From: Lathyrus oleraceus
Taxonomy: Eukaryota; Streptophyta; Magnoliopsida; Fabales; Fabaceae
Assembly: GCF_024323335.1 (NCBI RefSeq)
Contig: NC_066579.1
Coordinates: 246,443,575 to 246,507,574, forward strand
Direction: 5' to 3'
DNA: 64,000 nucleotides
Shown: piece by piece, positions 58,636 to 64,000 of the stretch
Position numbering within the stretch: the first letter of the stretch is position 1
Layout of the letters: every line of letters starts with the position of its first letter
Notes under the pieces: model-generated
The model's database searches: none
What the model saw: the letters and a program-made list of their open reading frames with translations, nothing else
What the model was told of the DNA's origin: nothing
Translations under genes and position numbers: made by a program

Positions 58636-61600
58636 TGTAGCAGTAAATTCATGATCATCAAGCTATGGATAAGCTAGACATCAAATAACAAGAGTCGCCA
58701 TCGCACTTTTATTGTTTCCAAGGGAAAAGGGGAAAACTACGAACAAAACCCAAAAGTACGAAGTTTTCAAATCAAAACTAATAAAATGTCAGAGATTACA
58801 GGTAAGGGAGTTGGTTACACAGAGGGAAGGTGTTAGCACCCAAAGTGTCTTAGGTACTCCTAGGGAGCCCTTTTTGTGTGCATATGTATTTGGTACAAAA
58901 TTGATGTTTACAAACAAATAGAATGGGGGGATGAGAAGAGAATTAATTAATTATGTTTTTGTGTTTGACAAGACCTTTGGACTTGTGCCTATGTACCAAC
59001 ATAAAAATGAGGGATCAAAACCTCGTAGTTCGTTATACAAATTTCAAAGTGGATGCAATGGCATAAGGCCAAAATTTCATCTTTTTACAAAGTTGTCAAA
59101 GTTTAGAACAAAATAAGTTCAAACAAAGAAGATTTTTAAAAGGGAGAGAGAGATTTTGAAAATTTAAGAAATAGGGAGAAGATGAAGAGACTAATCCTAT
59201 GCACAAAATTAAAAGTTAAGAGTTGAAAAGATCTGACCGATGGGTACCAATCAAACAGACAGGAATGTCAATAGAAACCCAGATTCCCTTGGACATTTAG
59301 AATTAAGCAACACACAAATGCACAATTATATTATCTTGAAGAGCAATGGCATCAAATAAAGATAGCCACATCCAAGCTTAGATACTCCATGATCTCCTTC
59401 AAATTAGACCATGCAACAGATGAATTCCACAAGTCACAGACTCAAAATAACAACTTCATAATGATCATGTTGCAGATGAACTCAGAGGGATCTTGAATGA
59501 TGTATCAGATGAAGTTTCAAATTGCTAGCACTTGTTTTCATAGAAAGTTGGCATTGACCAAGTCCTTTAGCATAGGAATGTTGCCTATATTCTAAGTCCA
59601 ATTGTCCATGATCAAGAAAACAGTCCATACAAAAGTTTTTTAGGGTTTTTGTTGTTATTATGTACATTAATGGTCGAAGACCACACAAACAAGCAAAGTA
59701 TACACAAACAAGATATATCACACAATATGGTCCAAATGGACAAAATGAAAGTTGCATTAACATAAACAATTAGAATGGTATGAATAATGGCAAATGAATA
59801 AAGACTAAAATTAAATGACATTAAAGTAAATGACTTGAAATTAAAAGTTAGTTGTTAATGAGTTAGAAGTTAGTATTGTTTTACTTTTGCTTTTCATTTT
59901 AAGTCATTCTTTGGAGAACACTCAACCCACTTATCACAAGCATGGATCATTGAGCTAAGACATCTTCCAAAGGAAGGAAAAAAGGCCAAGTTTCCACACA
60001 ATACCATGGAAGAGGGGAGACTTACAATCTCACTAACTAGAATGCTATGCCTTTTGTGTTACAAATTTAGCGCTATGTTAAGCAATCGTAATTGGACTTA
60101 TGTAGAAGTCACAACTATTTGAGGTCGGGCAATAGAACATTGGTGTTAATGCATGTTAGAGACATAGTCTAATGGACTATGCTCATGAAACATACCACAC
60201 ACAAAAAGAATATGCAAAAGAGGTGACCTAATCTCATCCATTCTTATATTGATTTTTCAATCAACTAGCCTTAGGACTTTGAGATATCATAGGCCAAATG
60301 AGATGAATGCATAAAGAAGGGGAATGAGATGAAGAGGGAGGGGAATGAATCAAATCTCAAATTGGTCAAAGGAGGTCTTTTACCAAATTAATATCATCCA
60401 TTCATTTTGGGAGATAGAATGTACATTCCATCAATCCCCTAAATCCAATGATATTAACTTGACTAAGTCAAATCAACCTTGACCAAGGCCCAACAACAAG
60501 AGTCAAACTCAAACAAGTCATCACAATTGGTCAACACAATTAATTGGCATTTATTCAAATTAAAAATACTAAAATAAGACTTTTAAATTAAATATGGTTT
60601 GTCAAATTCCTAAAAACTCATCAAAACACCAAAGAAATGGCCATGAGATTTATCATAGGTCAAACAAGGTCAAAGGACCTTGGAGAAAAAATTTCAGAAT
60701 TTTTAAAGACTTAAAAGTATTTTTAAACAGTTAAAAATAATCACAAAATTAATTAAATCATGAAAAATATTAATAATGACCCAAAAAATAATTTTAATTC
60801 AGAATATGAAAGAGGAAACTTTTTGAAATTGTTTGGTGAAACTCTCATATTTTTTGGATCAATATTAAAATTAATATGAATAAATGAAAATAAAACAATT
60901 AAAATGAAATTCAAATAATCAGAAAAAATGTGGACCACTTGATCTCCCTCATTAATTGAGTTGGCAGATCTAGTGCCCATCAGCGTGCTTTCCACCATAG
61001 TCAAGAGTCAATGCGTAACACAAATGGTAATTACAAGCAACGCGTGAGATTAAAACGTTTCAAGTGAGATCAATGGCTCAGAACCTGTCCAGCACACCAT
61101 CGGCGTTGGACCTCCGGTCACCTTCTCAAGAGAGGTCCACCGGACTGGTTCACTCATCACCATCAAGAAAATGAAAAAGGAGGACATGATCTGAAAGAAA
61201 AAAATGGTGTAGAGCACGAATCTGACCTCAATTTTAACTAACTCCACATATATAGAAAGATATGAGGAGTTGAATTTTGAGGTGTCTCAACTGAGTTGCT
61301 TCAGTTTGACCTCTAAGCAACTCAATCTTCTTGCCTACATTGGTAGGACTTCAGACAACCAAAGATCCAAGAGAATTGAGTAGAATTGAGTGAGAATCGA
61401 AGAGATGAAGTTTTTTGAAAATTACCTTCAATGCTATGCAGTTCTTGATGTGGCTTTCTCCAAACACGATCTGATCACACTTGAGAAGCTAGCAGGAAGT
61501 GATTAGAGAGGTTGCAAGGCTTTGGATCCTAGAGTTCTTGAACCTCCAACAGTTGAGATTCAAACTCAAATTTCAAATTGAAATTTCTCAGGTTTTACTT

Positions 61601-63194
61601 TAGAATGAGAGGGTTTCAATGGGGGGAAAAGCTAGCGCATAAAGTGTCATTCAAATGAGCCCAAAAGCCTTCTATTTATAGCCAAATGGAATGATACTTG
61701 CACACTTCAAAATCTATCCAAAATTAGCAATGTGGATGGCACGAGTGCATGGGCACGTACAAGCCCATGATGCAATGCAATAAGGTCCAAAATGATTTCA
61801 AATGAGGTCTGAATGAAGCTTGAATGACAAGGCATTGTGAACTAAAGTTTGTGCAATTGATTCTTTGCAATGATGCAACCCTGTTAAAGCCATGCGCAGA
61901 CCTAACAATCTTTGTCCAAAATGCATGAACTTGGGTTCTTTGGAAAGCTTGGATCAAGGGGAACAAGTTTGATGTTAAAACTTTTTCATTTGGAGCTTGG
62001 AACATGAAGAATTTTGAGGTGGAAGTTAGGAAATTTCAACATGTTGCAAAATTTTCTAAGTGTTAAGCCATATATCTCAATATTCCACCTTACTTAACTT
62101 TTTATATGAGCTTAAAATGAGAAACGTGTCTTCATAAAAGTTATAGCTCTTTCAAATACCTTCAAAATGGTCCCAAATTTCATGTCATTTGAATATAGAA
62201 TGATAGAGTTATGCATTTTTGAATTTTGGAAAAATCACTTGTTCAATGGTATAGGTCAAAAATGACCTATAATGTAACCTCATATCACACGCTAATAAAA
62301 GTTTAATTAGCTCTCACTCAAAACATAAAAGTTGAATTAGACATCTTGAATTTGATTGTGAAACCTGTAAATCTTTCATCTCATAAAAATTGAGCAAGTT
62401 ATGGCCTTGGGAAGTTAACTCTTAAATTAGGGTTTAGACAAAATGACCTATAATGTTTCAACATAGAAAATGATTTTCCAAGCAAAACTAGCTCTAGGTC
62501 GAAACATGAAAGTTGTTTATAATGTAATTTAGAGTATGTTTTCTCTTGGAATAATTTTCATATGTTGAAAATTGTAGGATATAGGGTCTAGGGAGACCCA
62601 GTTTTGATGAGATGAATTCATCTGGCCAACCACCATCAACCAACTTGCTAACCTTCAATTCTCTTGACTTTATTGGCTCATGGTAGATCATATATGCATA
62701 AGATGATGAATTTTGAAGTGTCCCTTGATAAATTTGATCAATTGGTAGGATAGCTTGTTGGAGAAGTTACTCAAGATACCCAGTCAAACTAGGGTTTCCA
62801 AGGCAAACCACTTCCAAATTCTTGAAGAAAACTTGATCAATATATCATATAGAGATCAATGGGACTCATATATGATGCTAATAACCATTCTTGGATCAAT
62901 TAATGGTTGTACTCTTTGTCATGAGGGCCTCAAACCCTAGATATGAACTTGGTAAATCAATGTGATCATGCCCTACCTACAAAAGAGCTAGGAAAATGCA
63001 AAGACATATCTTTGGTATTTTGGTTAGTAAAATGATAATATACAAGTATGATACAATCACATGGTGCTTGGTGATCTCTCCCAAAACAAACTCAATGAAA
63101 AAGGGGGGAAGGAGGATGCCAAGGTATGATCCCAATGCTGATGCATATGATGAAATTGCATGAGGGATATTAGGGTCAAAATTGGGGTCTTACA
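58636..63194 (-). repeat. 3' LTR of Ogre E2 (4559 bp)
   Basis: On the minus strand it starts TGTAAGACCCCAATTTTGAC and ends TTTACTGCTACA. It aligns with the Ogre A LTR throughout (for example atttagcgctatgttaagc near 60065 and 14925). It contains a TATA box at 61673-61680 and a GC-richer segment near 60950-61150. No gene is seen inside. Confidence 0.92.
61673..61680 (-). promoter_or_regulatory. TATA box in the Ogre E2 LTR
   Basis: The minus strand reads GGCTATAAATAGAAGG, about 1.5 kb into the LTR, equivalent to the boxes of A and B. Confidence 0.65.
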
Positions 63195-64000
63195 ACTGCC
63201 CCTATTTAAGGACATTCTAACTGAGGAGGCGAAGGTTAAAATCTTCATGTCGACTCAGTAGAATGGGCTTAAATAACAACATAGAAACAAATTTTGGTCG
63301 TAAGACACCTCATGATGTATATGATATGAGTGCAAAAAGTAAATTCTTTGTGGGGAAATATTGCCACAAAGGAAAAGAAATCAGAGACCGAAAGTCCACA
63401 GGAGTATAATGCATTCCGTAAGGAAAACTCATTGGGGAGGCAGAGACTCTGGGGGATAAAGGAGTTATGCGTAGGCCAGGCTACGACTTAAAACTGCTGG
63501 GGGACTCGAGGAATTCCATACAAACATGGAAAAGACTCAGTCGGGGAACAACAATATATGCAAGGGATACGAGTAAGTCAGGATAAAACTGAAGTACTTG
63601 AATCATGCATGGGAAGAGATTTCACTAAGGAAACGCTCACTCAACTCAACTGGGGAAGAAATAAACTTCAACACAGGAGGAGCAAAAATCTATTATCTAC
63701 TGCCTGCTACTGGGTGAGGAGATAATAAAGATATGACAAAGATGACATCTATCATTGATTAGGATGAACATATCAAGGATGACTCACTGGGAAATGCCAG
63801 GAAGGAGTATTCATTATCGGTTACTGGGTAAGAATAACCTTGCTGGGGAAAACTGCAGAAAATAGGATTTACAACTATCGGTTACTGGGTAGAAGACCAA
63901 AGGTGAGAATATCTGTCATCGGTTAGGATGAACATATCAAGGATAAACTCATCAGAGAAGAAGACCCGTTATCGGTTAAGATGAACATATCAAGGATAAA
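63195..64000 (-). other. 3' UTR start of Ogre E2 with polypurine tract
   Basis: Next to the LTR the minus strand reads AAATAGGGGCAGT, a good polypurine tract. Further right, tcggttactgggta motifs near 63817 and 63877 and a gttaggatgaacatatcaag block (63747, 63925 and a variant near 63974) recur. These match the repeat family in the Ogre B 3' UTR. No coding sequence is visible. Confidence 0.8.

Larger units (their letters stand above)
58636..64000 (-). mobile_element. Ogre E2, 3' end of another Ogre element
   Basis: The minus strand has the 3' LTR (58636-63194) and, to its right, a polypurine tract and part of the 3' UTR, so the body of the element continues past the window. It interrupts the E1 LTR. 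The LTR is of the Ogre A subfamily. Confidence 0.85.

Overview
The whole window is plant retrotransposon DNA. I see no host gene, rRNA, tRNA gene or CRISPR array. Every coding stretch longer than about 100 codons that I recognise belongs to a Ty3/gypsy LTR retrotransposon of the non-chromodomain Athila and Tat/Ogre lineages. Very long LTRs (4.6-4.9 kb, possibly 8 kb), an extra ORF ahead of gag, a second (archaeal-type) RNase H and a spliced intron between protease and reverse transcriptase mark most elements as Ogre/Tat. Together with an LTR start of the TGTAAGACCCC type, this suggests a large-genome legume, probably tribe Fabeae (Pisum, Vicia or Lathyrus). The lineage calls rest on domains; the host guess is an inference.

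Layout, left to right. (1) 1-4517, plus: 3' part of an Athila-like element with gag and protease only, ending in a 1.44 kb LTR that carries four strong hairpin repeats. It sits inside the gag of (2) 4518-6877, minus: the 5' part of a second Athila-like element (LTR, tRNA-Asp-type primer site, start of gag). That one sits inside the RT of (3) 6878-18048, minus: Ogre A (RT, intron, protease, gag, ORF1, primer site, 4.7 kb 5' LTR). Ogre A sits inside the gag of (4) 18049-31916, plus: element C (gag end, protease, intron, RT, RNase H, archaeal RNase H, integrase, 3' UTR, and about 8 kb of 3' LTR). Element C sits in the 3' UTR of (5) element D, 31917-34428, minus, a relative of C. D is also interrupted by (6) Ogre B, 34429-57555, minus: a full-length 23.1 kb Ogre with both LTRs and near-matching 5 bp flanks. 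Nine bases later comes (7) 57565-58635, plus: the start of another Ogre LTR (E1), cut by (8) 58636-64000, minus: the 3' LTR and hypervariable 3' UTR of Ogre E2. The deepest nest is D > C > A > Athila-2 > Athila-1.

Expression logic of the Ogre/Tat elements: a TATA box inside the LTR drives a genomic RNA. ORF1, of unknown function, comes first, then gag-protease. The protease frame runs into a stop codon that overlaps the splice donor of a short intron, so only spliced RNA can encode the RT-RNase H-integrase part. In Ogre A and Ogre B the 3' splice site also lies in a conserved stem-loop. Nearly every copy is dead. The stops I inspected are mostly C-to-T or G-to-A changes, as expected for methylated, silenced repeats. 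Ogre B is the least decayed, and its RT-RNase H frame is fully open.
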